Shown here: piece by piece, positions 10,007 to 23,201 of the stretch | How positions within the stretch are numbered: the first letter of the stretch is position 1 | Layout of the letters: each line of letters starts with the position of its first letter | Assembly: GCF_001625215.2 (NCBI RefSeq) | Contig: NC_030389.2 | Coordinates: forward strand, 5,678,930 to 5,742,929 | Source of the DNA: Daucus carota subsp. sativus | Taxonomy: Eukaryota > Streptophyta > Magnoliopsida > Apiales > Apiaceae | Reading direction: 5' to 3' | DNA length: 64,000 nt | The notes under the pieces: model-generated | What the model was told of the DNA's origin: nothing | What the model saw: the letters and a program-made list of their open reading frames with translations, nothing else | Databases searched by the model: none | Program-made: the position numbers and the translations under genes

Positions 10007-13000
10007 AAAAAGATATTCTTCTGTAATTATTTAAAATTTATAATTGATTTTTTTGTAAGGATATTATCAAAAAAAATAACTGACTTATATAATCTATTAA
10101 TTTTTTAATTTAAACTTAAATTCAGACAATCATTTTCATTGTCTATATATATTTCACATAAATTTCTATAATTAAAATCTTAAATAATATTGTAAGTTTA
10201 ATAAGAAAAATCTTATTTATAATACTAAAATATATCCAAAAATTAATAATATTAATACGTAAAGCTTTATATTTATAATTCAAAATCTTTTGACATATTA
10301 ACTTGTCATTTAATTTAAAAATATTTGCTTTATCTGAAAAAGAAAATTAAAGGTGAACTATGTAAGAGTAAGAAAAAGTGAATATATTTTACTCCGTTAC
10401 TATGTCCCCGATTTATGTTTGTCTTATTTTAGAACCCCTTAATCTCCGTAAGTACTTTCTTAGCATCACTAATTAAGTTGTGAGAGTAAGCTAGGAAGGT
10501 TATAGTATTGCTATTTTTTAAGGTTGGTTAGTCCAAATTTTTTATGTAATTTACTGGCTTCTCTCATTTAACAGCCTATAACTTATCATTTCATATTGAG
10601 AAATTTCTTAAATTTAGGAACTAATTTAGATTATTAAAATATTTATTTATACTTTGTATTTAATAGTTATTTTATTGATACATAAAGGGGCCAAAAACCA
10701 AATTTATGATAAGCTCTTTTATTATAAATGCTTATTGTAATTTTAAATTTTTATCAAAAAATAATATCCACTATTAGAGCAATGCCCGTATTTTTATATA
10801 ACCAAAAGAAAATTATATGAAACATATGGTTTAAAATTAACCATCATAATTGTCATACATAATTTCCCTTTTCCATCACACATGACCAACTGTCTTGGAC
10901 ATTGATTAAAATATTATTTAAGTAACTCCTAATGTCAAATGATTGGTTGGTGATATTATTTAAAACATAACCAATTAACTTTATTGGGTGAAATTAAATT
11001 CCAAGAACTATTGATTGATTAAGACAATGGTGTGAGAATGTGTTAAGTGACCATGATATTAATTATTATATCTTGGTACTTCCCATACTCAAAACCAGTT
11101 TTCGTGTCAGGAATGGATATGAGCGCCAATTTATAGAGTTTATTTTTTTTTCTTTCGTGATTATATCAAATTATCAAAATATTAGCGGTAGTAGGAAATG
11201 AGACTTGTCTCTATGATCTAATACCTTCTTAGGTGACTAGTAAGAATATTAAAATTGGTGTTACATGCATCTTAGGTGGCGAGGAACCATCAACAAAATC
11301 CAATATGTTATTATAAAATTGTAAGTTGAGCTTTTGTTGTTAAGTAATCCTTAACTATTAAATTGAACTATCTTAAATTGGTGAAATAGGGTGTAGTTAA
11401 TCTTGAATAATTTGATGAATGATGAGAAATAGACAAGTTAAAATTATAGTCATGTCTCCATAATATTCATTAAAGTTGAAACACATATTAAACGTTTAAT
11501 ACAGACAAAAAGGCCAACAAAGGAATGAGAAACACCTTTGAGCATATGATAATTAAAGTAACATGTGACTTCTCCCAATATAGGGATGAAGGGGTAGAAG
11601 AAGCTACACTTGTGGCATATAGATTTTATTAATTGCACAAGCGGCTCAATATGATTTCAGTCGCTAAGAGAAACACGCGTCTCACTTAGATGAGATGACA
11701 ATGATGCATGAAGCGGTGTGCAAGGCTCAATATGATTACAATCACTAAGAGAACCCGATGTAGTCATGGATACAGAACCTAAAGAAAGTTAAATGGGCAA
11801 TTTCTTTTAATATTAATATATAAAGCAAGATAGTTATCATTCTAAATTTTTTTGACTAATTAAATTTAATGTTTATATATATTTATAATCTTACTTATGA
11901 CCTATTAACTTGTATTATTTATATTATTTTATAGTCACCGGTTCAAATTCATACTACACTAATAAAATTCAAAACTATTTCGATGACAAGTATACTTTGT
12001 CATTTAAGAGCTTCTTTAGCATATAACTTGTTTGAATAGGAATAAGTTTCGTTAGTGTATAAGCCGCTAATGGTATAGTAGTAGATTGCATAACAGACAT
12101 CATCAAAAATCACCATGATCAACTAGGTGTCGGACTTAGAACCGATGACAATGATGCACTAAGCAATGTGCAAGGATCAATATGAGTTCCATCACTAAGA
12201 GGAGCAAATGTAGACGGAACTATAAAACCCAAATAAATTTAAATGGAGGATTTTTATAGCTATTACTTAGTTTACCGTGAAAAATAAATTTTAATAGAGT
12301 TTTTTCTTTTTATTTTTATAGGATCATTGAATTTCGATAAAATCATTTATAGAATTTCAATAAAATTGATTGAATCCCAGCCTCTAGCCATATCTATATA
12401 TTCTAATCGATGTATGTGTTTGAAGCATTGAAATTTGAACTTATTATTGCCATATGACTAGTTCTTGAAATGAGATAGATATTGATCACTTTTATAATTA
12501 TTTGGGTAATCATGGTGCATCCAAATTTATTATTTTCGTATTTGAGCATATATTTATTTTCAGTTGCAAATATAATAACTTGGACAAGACAAAACCAAAA
12601 TCAATATATATAAAAAAAAAGTGAGCTTTATTTAATTAAAATCTTTGTTAGGAGCCACCATCCAAATAAAAAAAATCAATATCTATTAAATCAACAAATT
12701 TTACCCATATAATTAAAAACATGAAGCGGTTAAATACCATTACATTAATGCTATATAAAAGGAAATGAGCACCTCCCTTTTGTCCATTGATCTTCATACT
12801 CCATGTGCAGCTGTGAGCAAGTAGAGCCTTCATATACTTTTCAAGTTATAGTACCCTTGGACACGTGCTAAAGTAAGGATTTAGATGACATCTTTTGTAA
12901 TATCTTGACCGCACTCACAATAAAGGTTGGCTCCTGACATAAGTAAATTTAAAAATAGTCTTGGCCTTCCCTTTGATTAAAAACAATTAGGATCTAACCC

Positions 13001-13078
13001 TATTTTTTTTGCCATATATAAAAGTCATTATATATAATTTAATCACGAGGAGAGAACTTATGAAAAGTCAAGAGAGTT
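9824..13078. other. AT-rich intergenic DNA between F-box 1 and the F-box relic
   Basis: No gene is supported. It holds the F-box 1 upstream region (minus-strand promoter side), the TA microsatellite, and the sequence that in unit 2 was the Sirevirus target (ACAAT at about 11698-11702). About 300 bases near 12497-12797 are missing from unit 2 at about 38401. Short frames at 11450-11638 and 12648-12833 have no recognisable domain, and I take them as chance. Confidence 0.6.
9950..10004. repeat. (TA)n microsatellite
   Basis: An almost pure TA run of about 27 units. The equivalent site in unit 2 (about 21442-21473) is clearly shorter, so repeat number changed after the duplication. Confidence 0.9.
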
Positions 13079-13341
13079 CCATGTACACACTTTTGAACCA
13101 GAAACCCTACAGTTGCATTCAGAGTAGAGTGTCCCCGGACAAAGACCGAGTCCGAGATCGTCATTTTCCATTCTTTACAAACACGTTTGTTCATACTCCT
13201 AAGGGTCAGGGCTGGTATCCCAAGAAATATATTATGCTATAATGATATGGGGGATATTGCATATTGGTATCATCACCTTTTTTCTTCTTATTTCTGCAAG
13301 CAATGAACAAAGTGGTACCACCCATGGAGGAACAAGAGATT
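13079..13341 (-). pseudogene. F-box relic, N-terminal part of exon 2 only (unit 1)
   Basis: On the minus strand this matches the start of F-box exon 2 (SCSS..GGTT region, F-box helix, VCKEW region, NxSGGFLVQK), with several small deletions that break the frame (for example in the N-terminal IP..LLHNI segment). It stops near the segment matching FLVQKCVHGK. It lies between the two F-box genes in both units, so it predates the duplication. It marks at least one older F-box copy at this locus. Confidence 0.8.
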
Positions 13342-13414
13342 TCTTTTCATCAAAGCCCAAGCTAATAAGGAATAGCAAAAACTAAACCTATCGATCACCA
13401 TAAGAAGTGGAACA

Positions 13415-13460
13415 ATGATTAGAGCTAAAGTTAAAACGACAATACTTTAGCTCTAATCAT
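13415..13460. repeat. Perfect 17-bp inverted repeat, 12-nt loop, downstream of F-box 2
   Basis: Arms ATGATTAGAGCTAAAGT (13415-13431) and its exact complement (13444-13460) would form a strong hairpin about 225 bases past the F-box 2 stop codon. It is conserved in unit 2 (about 39017-39062). It could lie in the 3' end of the F-box 2 transcript or be a tiny foldback element. No further pairing is seen beyond the arms. Confidence 0.75.
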
Positions 13461-13684
13461 AACTTGTAAAACATGGAAAAAGAAAAGCTTGGTACACACA
13501 ATAAAGTAAAACTCCAGGCATTACATAGAAATCACACTTTGGAAAGTAGCTCTCCTATCATACTTGATTAAGAGATTAAGGAACAATAACTAGCTTGGAC
13601 ACTACCAGCATCAATAGTACACAAATGTTTTTCACCAATAAAATGATTTCATTGAGGCTATCAAGTGAGATGGGGGGGACAGAC

Positions 13685-15597
13685 TTAAGGCTTGTTGAGG
13701 GAAAATATTTCACTGATATTAAAGTATACCGTTTTTCCGGTATCCCCATCATCTGGAAACTCAAACCAAAATGAATCCCCTTTCCCCACATCATAAGCGA
13801 TGCAGCACTGGGATGGATAAGTCAGGCGAAAAAGGATCAACTCACCATTCCTCAACCAGGCTATTGGTTTAATGAAGACATCGCCTTTTGAAAGTTCTCT
13901 CTCAATCAAAAGTCTTTGCTCTGACAAATCAATCTTATAAATCCTTTCCCAAACATGAGGATTAGAGATATTGAATCTCCACACTTTCCATTTGTAATTT
14001 CTGTTGCAAGACATTAATGACAGGGAATCTTCCATCCGAAGCAAAGTGTAGTCATAACCAATCTTTACATATGTTGTAGGGAAGTAATATATTGATTCAG
14101 TTTCTGCGTCGAAGGTAATGATGTCAAAGTAACAAGAGCCTGACCTTGTTGCGCAGTAAACATATCTTCCAGCACAGATTGTCATTGTCTTGAAGGATTT
14201 GCAGTAAAAAGACCGAACATCTATAGGTCTCCACTGATGTTCGACACCAAGTGATAAGACAAAACAAAAATTATCACTAGCGACAGTATATAAGCGCACA
14301 ACCTTGTATATTCCAGTACTTCGATCCTGTGCGAAACCAGAAAACAGAAGCCATGCTCTTGGTTGTGGTGAAGGTGGTAGGTTCAGCTTTTTTCCACTTA
14401 CAGCTTCCATAATTGACAATTTTGAAGTTCCTCTACTTTCTTTCACATATAGAAAACCTCCAGAAGTGGCAATAACGGTTTCAAACACTAGGTTTGTTGG
14501 ATGGATGGTTACCGCATTAGTGTCATCACGGATCTCAACCAAATAGGACTGTGAAGTTTTACCATGTACACACTTTTGAACCAGAAACCCTCCACTTGCA
14601 TTACGAGTAGAGTGATCCTTGACAAAGTTTGAGTTAGAGATTATGTAATTCCATTCTTTACAGACAAGTTTGGTCATACTCCGAAGGGTCAGGGCTGGTA
14701 TCAAAAGAAATATATTATGCAATAATGAAGTGGGGATATTGCATATAGTGGTATCATCAGCCTTTCTCTTCCTGTTTCTGCTAGCAATGACCGAAGTGGT
14801 ACCACCCAGGGAGGAACAAGAGAAGGGACAAGAGACTTCAACCATCTGAAGATTTAATAACAGCAAATCATACTTCTACTTTATAATTGTAACAAAATCA
14901 CAATGAAATTTGATGAACACATTATTATGGACGCCTAAATTTATTCTTTACAGAATGAAACCCTAACATGGCAATAATATTAGTAGTCCAATTACTTGTT
15001 GCAGGGCATGAGAGAGGGACAAGGCCGTACTAAATCCTGGTATGGTTACTATAACAAAGATAATATCAGTCTGAATCATTTTTTACACTATAAGAAACTT
15101 TGAACTACAGATTTGCAAAATTATATTTGGGCTTACAAATCCGAGGCCTTGATTTCAGTAATCAAATGTTAGGGTATAGAAAACAAGATTGAACACCTTA
15201 ATCTAGGATTTCCTTTTCAATAACTCAGGAAAATTTGAGTGAATAATAGCCATATGTACATACAGTTGGTGATAATCTATGAATTAAAGGGAAATTAAAA
15301 TCCACATCTCATAACTAGATCGAGCTAAATTGAACATTATAGACCTAAAATATATGGAAGACTTCTTACCCTGGATGCTATTAAAGCGCGGTCAGTATCA
15401 TTGAGAATTGGTGGTAGAGGTGGAGCTGGAGGTGGAGACCAAACCCTAGATGGATGCCTAACTGGGGATGGAGGTGGGGATGGAGATGGAGATGGCGATG
15501 GGGATGGAGATGGAGTTGGTGATCTAGACGGAACATACCTAGAGGGTCGTTCTTGTTTTAATTTCATGTTGTTGTGGGGCTTGAAATCTACAAACAA
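13685..15597 (-). CDS. F-box protein gene 2 (unit 1), two exons
   Basis: Likely the substrate-receptor subunit of an SCF ubiquitin ligase. Model: exon 1 15370-15597, donor AGG|GTAAGAAG; intron 14846-15369 with acceptor AATCTTCAG; exon 2 13685-14845 (386 residues plus stop). Starting at 15597 gives about 462 residues; the internal ATG at 15567 (MKLKQERP) aligns with the start of F-box 1 and gives 452. Exon 1 is low-complexity (repeated SP/PP, from GATGGA repeats). Exon 2 has the F-box at its N-terminus (IPTSLLHNIFLLIPALTLRS, VCKEWNYIISNSNFVKDH), then an F-box-associated beta-rich region (SGKKLNLPPSP, STGIYKVVRLY, GVEHQWRPID). No frame damage is seen. F-box identity is well supported by motif; substrate unknown. 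Confidence 0.85.
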
Positions 15598-16170
15598 TGA
15601 ATTTGAAGGATGATAGAAATGTATGGAAGAACCTGGGTTTGTTGTGAAAGGTACAAGAGGTGTTTGGATTGCGATTTGGGTGTTTTATGAAGCCTACTAA
15701 AAGTTCTACTCAGGGTAAGTGACAATAGCATATTAATGTGGCATATTTGTATAGATTCATGTTTAATTTTTAAAATTGATAATGCTTAATTCATTATCAT
15801 AAAACTAACGAGGTTACATAATTAAATATTTTTTATATTTCAATTTAAATTGAGATCATTAGTTGGTGTCTACATTTATTTTACGAAAAACTCTCTAATA
15901 ATAGTCTTTATAATATTATATTGTTAATAATAATATATATCCTTACAAATACCAAATTTGTTCAAAACTGAATAATATTAATATATAAAACAACATAATC
16001 ATAATTCAAATTTTTTGAATTATTAACTTGTAATATTTATGTAATTTTATAATCTTACTTATGATCTATTAATTTGTATTGTAAATATTATTTAATAATC
16101 ACACCTTCGAAATATATACTACACACTAATAGAATTCAAACATGTAACACTCTTTATCTTATAACTTATA
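15598..16170. other. F-box 2 upstream region, no other gene seen
   Basis: This holds the presumed promoter and 5' UTR of F-box 2 (minus strand), grading into AT-rich sequence. The plus-strand frame over 15401-15613 is the antisense of the SP-repeat exon. Sequence up to 16170 continues in unit 2 up to 41772, where unit 3 begins. Confidence 0.55.
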
Positions 16171-16549
16171 CTAGCTTATAACCCGTGCCATGCACGGGCC
16201 ATTTATAATATTTGTCATTTTATTATCTGTATTTTAATTTAATTGAAATACACACCGATCATACTGTCCAATGTTTAAAGTATTTGATTTAATTAATAAT
16301 AAAAAGGTTTATTGTCCAATATTATTTTTAGAAAATTGAATTTTTTTAGTTAGAAAATATAAATAAAATAATAATTTTAGTTAAAAAAGATAATGGATTA
16401 TATAAAAAGGCTCATAACTCGGCCCAAGTACCGACGATCAAACATTAAGTTAAAAGGATAACTGATTATATAAAAAGGCCCGTAATTCGGCCCAAGTACC
16501 GACCGACCAAACTTTTAATGTTTCAGCTTTAATAGTATAATAATATAGA
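16171..16549 (-). mobile_element. Small non-autonomous Helitron, 379 bp
   Basis: Read on the minus strand the element begins TCTATATTATTATAC and ends with a hairpin (CCCGTGCATGGCACGGG), TTATAAG and the terminal CTAG. It sits between A and T, the Helitron target. The matching site at the unit 2/unit 3 border (41772/41773, CTTATA|TTTCGG) is empty, which fixes both ends. There is no coding capacity (no Rep/helicase). This is the border between units 1 and 2. Confidence 0.85.
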
Positions 16550-16637
16550 TTTCGAAGCCACTCTATTTAATTGTAACACTCTTAAATATTGTTATTGAAT
16601 ATATCTCTTTTTTCTATTACTATATCTCTGGTAAATA

Positions 16638-17368
16638 TCCGTCGTATGTTCTCGTTAGTACTTACGACATATCCACCTTCCGTCGTATGTATTCTGTTTA
16701 TTAGCTAGAATTCAGCCCAAACTAATAAAATATAAGAAATCTTTTCCTATGAAAAGAACCATCGTAAGTTAACATATTTAGGTAATTAAAGACAAAAAAT
16801 AAACGAAAAGAAAATGGTTTTCGATTCCGTCGTAACTACGCCGTCGTAACGGAAAATAAATGAGAATGATAAGTTTTATTTTTCCGTCATAATTAAACTG
16901 TCGTAATTTAACATACTTAGCTAATTAAAAAGAAAAATAAATGAAAATATAATAGTTTTTGTTTTCGTCGTATCTACGCCGTCGTAAGTACACATAATTA
17001 TATAATTATAGATATTTAAAAACTTGAAATAAATGAGAATGATTTTTTTAATTTTTCCGTCGTACATTTACATATTTCTCTAATTAAAAAAATAAATGAA
17101 AATAAAATAGTTTCCGGTTTCATCGTAACTACGCCGCCGTTGTAAGTTCACATAATTATATAATTATAGCCATTTAAAAATGGAATATAAATGAGAATGA
17201 TATGTTTTATTTTTCCGTCGTAAGTTAACATATTTACCTAATTAAAACCCAAAAAATAAATGAAAACAAAATAGTTTTCGTTTCTGTCGTAAGTTCGCAT
17301 GATTATATAATTATAGCTATTTAAAAATGGAAAATTAATGAAAATGATATACGTTTTACGGATCGGTC
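16638..17368. repeat. CGTCGTA-rich tandem repeat (unit 2)
   Basis: Near-identical copy of 120-850 at a constant offset of 16518. No coding signal. Confidence 0.7.
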
Positions 17369-17675
17369 ATAACTTAATAAAATTTCTGAACAGTTCACGA
17401 AGAACGGTTCTCGAGTGTGGCCCGGAGACAGAGAAAAGATACTACATTTTGAGTCCTCAATCTCCTACTCACTAAAGACTTAGAATTTTTAAATCACCGT
17501 TGTTCGTGAACTCATCCAATGGTGGGAAAGGTGTGTGTTGGTTACCAGTTCCCCAGCAATCATATGCTGGGACCTGGACCCTAAATAGAGAGTACACTAT
17601 GAAAAGTAGCTCGATCTGCCATCATAATTGATTAAGTACAAAGAGCTAGCTAGCTAGGCCCTTTACCACCATCAA

Positions 17676-18605
17676 TATCTTCCATCTCATTGTAGGAAAA
17701 GAACATGCATTTGCTGCAGAAGCATTCAGAAGGATGAGAAAGTTAAGATTACTTCAGTTCACGGGTGTAAATCTCATTGGAGGCTTTGAAGGCGCACTTT
17801 ATAAATAGATTTGGCTTTGTTGGGAATATTGTCCCTTAAAGTGTTTCCCTTTTGAATTTAACCCGCACAACTGGTTCTACTTGAGTTGCCTAGCTTGCAG
17901 CAGAATGATGCAGATGTGGGAATCAGGCAATGTTGGTACTATGAGTATGTTTTTTTGCAAGTATGAAATTTCGAGGGCTGTGACAGCTTGGTGGAGCTCG
18001 ACGTATCAATTGGAAGTTTAGGGAGGCTTTTTTTTTGAAATTGAGGGGTTGTAGAAAGCTAAGAAGTCTTCCGGACACCATTTGCAACTTGAGAGCATTG
18101 GAAGTTTTAAATATTGGTGGATGTTTTAGGGTCGAAGCATTGCCAGAACAATTGAGGAACATTGAATCCCTGAAAGAGCTCGATGCACATAATGTAGCTC
18201 TTTCAAATTACCAGACTCGACAGGACGTCTTAGTAAGCTTGCTAAGCTGATATATATTAACTTGTCACAGGAAGCCTATGACCATATATCATAAGGACCA
18301 TCAGAAGCATAAAACTCTAAAAACTCTTCCGGGCACCGTTTGCAACTTAAGAGAACTGGAAGTTCTTAGTGTTGGCCATTCAAGAGGTCTGGAAGCATTG
18401 CTAGTAGAATTGGGGAAATTGAATCCCTGAAAGAGCTCAATGTACATGATGTTATTGTTTCAAAATTACCGGATTCGATTGGATGTCTCATTAACCTTGT
18501 TAAGCTGAGATTTACCGATAACAAGAACCTTGAAACTCTTCCACACACCATGAGAACCATGAGATCACTGAAAACACCGGATATTGATGATTGCAGTAAT
18601 CTGGA
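17676..18605 (+). pseudogene. TNL fragment (unit 2)
   Basis: Near-identical copy of the unit 1 fragment, with the same TTTATAAATAG stop, the same intron 3/exon 4 deletion and the same end inside an LRR module. These shared lesions show the fragment was already dead before the duplication. Confidence 0.85.
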
Positions 18606-18908
18606 GCCGAGCCGGCTCGTTTAACTAATCAAGTCTAAATCTCACTCGTGTAATTTCACGAGTCGAGTCGATCCGGCTCGTTTAACTAAACGAACCGGTT
18701 TTAACGAGTCGAACGAGTCAGCTCGTATAATTTTAAACTTAATTGAGCCTAAACCTCTACCAAAACTCGGCTCGTTTAATTTCACGAGTCGAGAATTAAA
18801 CGAGACGGAACCTTTGCCTGAATTTGGCTCGTTTAACGAGTCGAGTCGAGCCCAATTAAACGAGTTCGAGCTGGGCCAGCTCGCGAGCCGCCTGATTCAA
18901 ATTACAAT
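18606..18908. repeat. GAGCCGGCTCG palindrome-rich element, left-truncated (unit 2)
   Basis: Copy of 2088-2390 with a few base changes. It joins the TNL fragment at the same base, so the junction predates the duplication. Confidence 0.65.
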
Positions 18909-19263
18909 ATATAAAATTATTAATATTTTCACCCATATTTAGGAGTAAAAATCTAGCATACACCAGAACAAAGATCTAAATGTCGTCTCATGATTGTAAT
19001 TAAACATGAAAAAACCTATAGAATTCCCATGTCAATCCTATAGAATATCGAATACAAATTTTAAAACCTCACAACAATAGTAGGGTACACACAATAGTAA
19101 AAGTCCAGACATTACACAGAGAGTACACTTTGAAAAGTAGCTCCATCTGCCATCATAATTGATTGAGTAAAAAGAGCTAGCTAGCTAGGCCTCTAACAGC
19201 AGCATCAACAACACACAAATGTTTTTCACCGATAATATGATCCCATTTAGACTGGGGGGTGGA

Positions 19264-21313
19264 CTAAGGCTTGTTAAGAGAAAAGATCCCATTGATATTG
19301 AAGTATGCTGATATTCCAGTATTCACATCATCTGGGAACTCAAACCAAAAGGAATCCTCTTTCCTAACATCATAAGCAATGCAGCACTGGGATGGATAAG
19401 TAAGGCGAAAAAGGATCAACTCACCATTCCTCAACCAGGCTATTGGTTCAATGGAAACATGGCCTTTAGAAAGTTCTCTCTCAATCAAAAGTCTCAGCGC
19501 TGATAAATCGATCTCTAAGATCCTTTCCCAAACAGGACGGTTAAAGTTATTAAATTTCCAAACTCCCCATATGTAATTTCTGCAATCAACCACTAATGAC
19601 AGGGAATCTTCCATGGGAAGCAAATAGTAGCTAATATCATTCCCTACATATGTAGTAGGGAAATAAGATATTTCCTCAGTTTCAAGGTCGAAGGTAAAGA
19701 TATCAAAGTAACAAAATAAGAAAGTTGCACAATAAACATATCTTCCAGCAGAGATTGTCTTTTTTTTTAGGTTGGAGTAGTATCTAAAATGTTGATCATC
19801 TATAGGTCTCCACTGACGTTCGACACCAAGAGTTAGGACAAAACAACCTTCACCGGCAGGGGCACTATAAAAATGCACAAGCTTGTATATTCCAGTATTA
19901 CGATCCTGTGCAAATCCTGAAAACATAAGACTTGCACCTGGTTTTGGTGAAGGGGGTAGGTTCAGTTTTTTCCCACTTACAGGTTCCAAAATTGAGAATT
20001 TTGGAGTTGGTGCACATTCTTCAATATATAGAAAACCTCCAGAACTGGCAATAACGGTTTTGAATTCTAGGTTTGCTGGATGGATGGTTACGGCATTAGT
20101 GTCATAACCGATCTCAGCGAAATAGGACTGTGATGGATATGTTTTACCATGTACAAACTTTTGAACCAGAAACCCTCCACTTGGATTAAGTTTAGAGTGA
20201 TCTCCGACGAAGACTGAGTCCGAGATTATGTCATTCCATTCTTTACAAACGCGTTTGGTCATACTCCTAAGGGTCAGGGCTGGTATCCCAAGAAATATCT
20301 TATGCAATAATGATCTGGGGATGTTGAATATAGTGGTATCATCCGCCTTTTTCTTCTTATTTCTGCAAGCAATGAAGGAAGTGGTACCACCCACGGAGGA
20401 ACAAGAGAAGTGACAAGAGACCTCAACCTTCTGAAGATTTAATAACAACAACAAACAGAAAATTTGTAAAGTAGAATATGCAGTGTGTTGATACATTGAT
20501 TCAATGTCGTTGAAGTTACCCATAAAGCATATATATTAAGAATGAATTAAAGGTATGATGGTAATAAAGTAATTCCATTTACAGAATGAAATTTAATCAC
20601 CGTAACATAAATATTTCAAAAATAGAATCATGCATTCATACATGAACCAACATCTAATCATACTTCTACTTTGTAATTTTTTAAAATCACAAAGAAATTT
20701 TATGAACCCATTATTATAGAAGCCTAAGTTTCATTCTTTATAGAAATTAAACTTTAACATGGCAATTTAAGTAGTCCCATTCAAGACAAGAGAGAGGGGA
20801 AACCCGGTACTAGCTATATCCATAGATAGTTATCACAAAAGAGAAAATATTACTCTTCAGAACAATTACACAAAAAAAAAAAATTTGAACTTCTAATTTT
20901 CAAAAATATATTTGGGGTTACAATCTAATCCCATGATTTCACTAATTGGATGTTTGGATATATAAAACGAGATCAAACACCTTAATCAAGAACTTCCTTA
21001 TCATTATTCTAGACAAATATGTACAAATTAGAGGGCCTATGCCATACCGTTGGTAAGAATTTACAAATACTAAGGGAAATTAAAATCAACATCTCAAAAA
21101 TAAAGCTAAAATGGAATATTAGTGTCCTCAACTATATATAAGACCTCTTACCTTGGATGCTATTAAAGCACAATCGAAATCATTGATGATGGGGGGTGGA
21201 GGTGGAGATGGAGGTGGAAGTGGAGGACGAGATTTCATTTGCGGTGGCGGTGGCAGTGGTTGTGGAGTACTAGGCCCAACATACCTACAAGGTCGTTGTT
21301 GCTTTACTTTCAT
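19264..21313 (-). CDS. F-box protein gene 1 (unit 2), intact, two exons
   Basis: Predicted SCF substrate receptor. Model: exon 1 21152-21313 (54 codons, start MKVKQQRP, rich in PPPP runs), donor AAG|GTAAGAG; intron 20431-21151, acceptor AATCTTCAG; exon 2 19264-20430 (388 residues plus stop); 442 residues in total. Exon 2 read alone has an upstream ATG at 20523, but that start lies in the intron of this model and I do not favour it. The F-box is near the start of exon 2 (IPRSLLHKIFLGIPALTLRS, VCKEWNDIISDSVF). The remainder is an F-box-associated domain ending FSLNKP. It shares exon structure with F-box 2, so they are old tandem paralogues. It keeps the uninterrupted AAA where CACTA entered the unit 1 copy. 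Confidence 0.87.
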
Positions 21314-21437
21314 ATTGTTGAAGCGCTGAGGCTACAGGAAAAATGAGGAAGGATGATTATTAAAGGGACAAGAGGTGTTCTTAATTTGGATATGAGGTCT
21401 TTTACTATAGTTCAGATAAATGATGAATAGTATAATA

Positions 21438-21476
<39 letters not shown>

Positions 21477-23201
21477 AAAAAGATATTCTTCTGTAATTAT
21501 TTAAAATTTATAATTGATTTTTTTGTAAGGATATTATCAAAAAAAATAACTGACTTATATAATCTATTAATTTTTTAATTTAAACTTAAATTCAGACAAT
21601 CATTTTCATTGTCTATATATATTTCACATAAATTTTTATAATTAAAATCTTAAATAATATTGTAAGTTTAATAAGAAAAATCTTATTTATAATACTAAAA
21701 TATATCCAAAAATTAATAATATTAATACGTAAAGCTTTATATTTATAATTCAAAATCTTTTGACATATTAACTTGTCATTTAATTTAAAAATATTTGCTT
21801 TATCTGAAAAAGAAAATTGAAGGTGAACTATGTAAGAGTAAGAAAAAGTGAATATATTTTACTCCGTTACTATGTCCCCGATTTATGTTTGTCTTATTTT
21901 AGAACCCCTTAATCTCCGTAAGTACTTTCTTAGCATCACTAATTAAGGTTGTGAGAGTAAGCTAGGAAGGTTATAGTATTGCTATTTTTTAAGGTTGGTT
22001 AGTCCAAATTTTTTATGTAATTTACTGGCTTCTCTCAATTAACAGCCTATAACTTATCATTTCATATTGAGAAATTTCTTAAATTTAGGAACTAATTTAG
22101 ATTATTAAAATATTTATTTATACTTTGTATTTAATAGTTATTTTATTGATACATAAAGGGGCCAAAAACCAAATTTATGATAAGATCTTTTATTATAAAT
22201 GCTTATTGTAATTTTAAATTTTTATCAAAAAATAATATCCACTATTAGAGCAATGCCCGTATTTTTATATAACCAAAAGAAAATTATATGAAACATATGG
22301 TTTAAAATTAACCATCATAATTGTCATACATAATTTCCCTTTTCCATCACACATGACCAACTGTCTTGGACATTGATTAAAATATTATTTAAGTAACTCC
22401 TAATGTCAAATGATTGGTTGGTGATATTATTTAAAACATAACCAATTAACTTTATTGGGTGAAATTAAATTCCAAGAACTATTGATTGATTAAGACAATG
22501 GTGTGAGAATGTGTTAAGTGACCATGATATTAATTATTATATCTTGGTACTTCCCATACTCAAAACCAGTTTTCGTGTCAGGAATGGATATACTCAAAAC
22601 CAGTTTTCGTGTCAGGAATGGATATGAGCGCCAATTTATAGAGTTTTTTTTTTTTTTTTCGTGATTATATCAAATTATCAAAATATTAGTTGTAGTAGGA
22701 AATGAGACTTGTCTCTATGATCTAATACCTTCTTAGGTGACTAGTAAGAATATTAAAATTGGTGTTACATGCATCTTAGGTGGCGAGGAACCATCAACAA
22801 AATCCAATATGTTATTATAAAATTGTAAGTTGAGCTTTTGTTGTTAAGTAATCCTTAACTATTAAGTTGAACTATCTTAAATTGGTGAAATAGGGTGTAG
22901 TTAATCTTGAATAATTTGATGAATGATGAGAAATAGACAAGTTAAAATTATAGTCATGTCTCCATAATATTCATTAAAGTTGAAACACATATTAAACGTT
23001 TAATACAGACAAAAAGGCCAACAAAGGAATGAGAAACACCTTTGAGCATATGATAATTAAAGTAACATGTGACTTCTCCGAATATAGGGATGAAGGGGTA
23101 GAAGAAGCTACACTTGTGGCATATAGATTTTATTAAATGCACAAGCAGCTCAATATGATTTCAGTCGCTAAGAGAAACACGCGTCTCACTTAGATGAGAT
23201 G
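21314..23201. other. AT-rich intergenic DNA left of the Sirevirus
   Basis: F-box 1 upstream region with a short TA run at about 21442-21473 and the 34-bp tandem duplication at about 22557-22624 (ACTCAAAACCAGTTTTCGTG repeated). No gene supported. Confidence 0.6.

Larger units (their letters stand above)
1..16518. repeat. Tandem segmental duplication, unit 1
   Basis: Position 1 aligns with 16519, and the two units stay collinear to about 41.77 kb apart from the large insertions. Contents in order: Helitron end, CGTCGTA repeat, TNL fragment, F-box 1 (broken by CACTA), F-box relic, F-box 2. Only scattered base changes separate the units by eye; the F-box 2 second exons differ at one residue. Without the CACTA the unit is about 11.5 kb. 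The true left edge lies outside the window. Confidence 0.9.

Noticed and set aside
15401..15613. Plus-strand Gly-Asp repeat protein (also at 41003-41215)
   Set aside because: Antisense of the SP-repeat exon of F-box 2; the open frame is a by-product of the GATGGA array.
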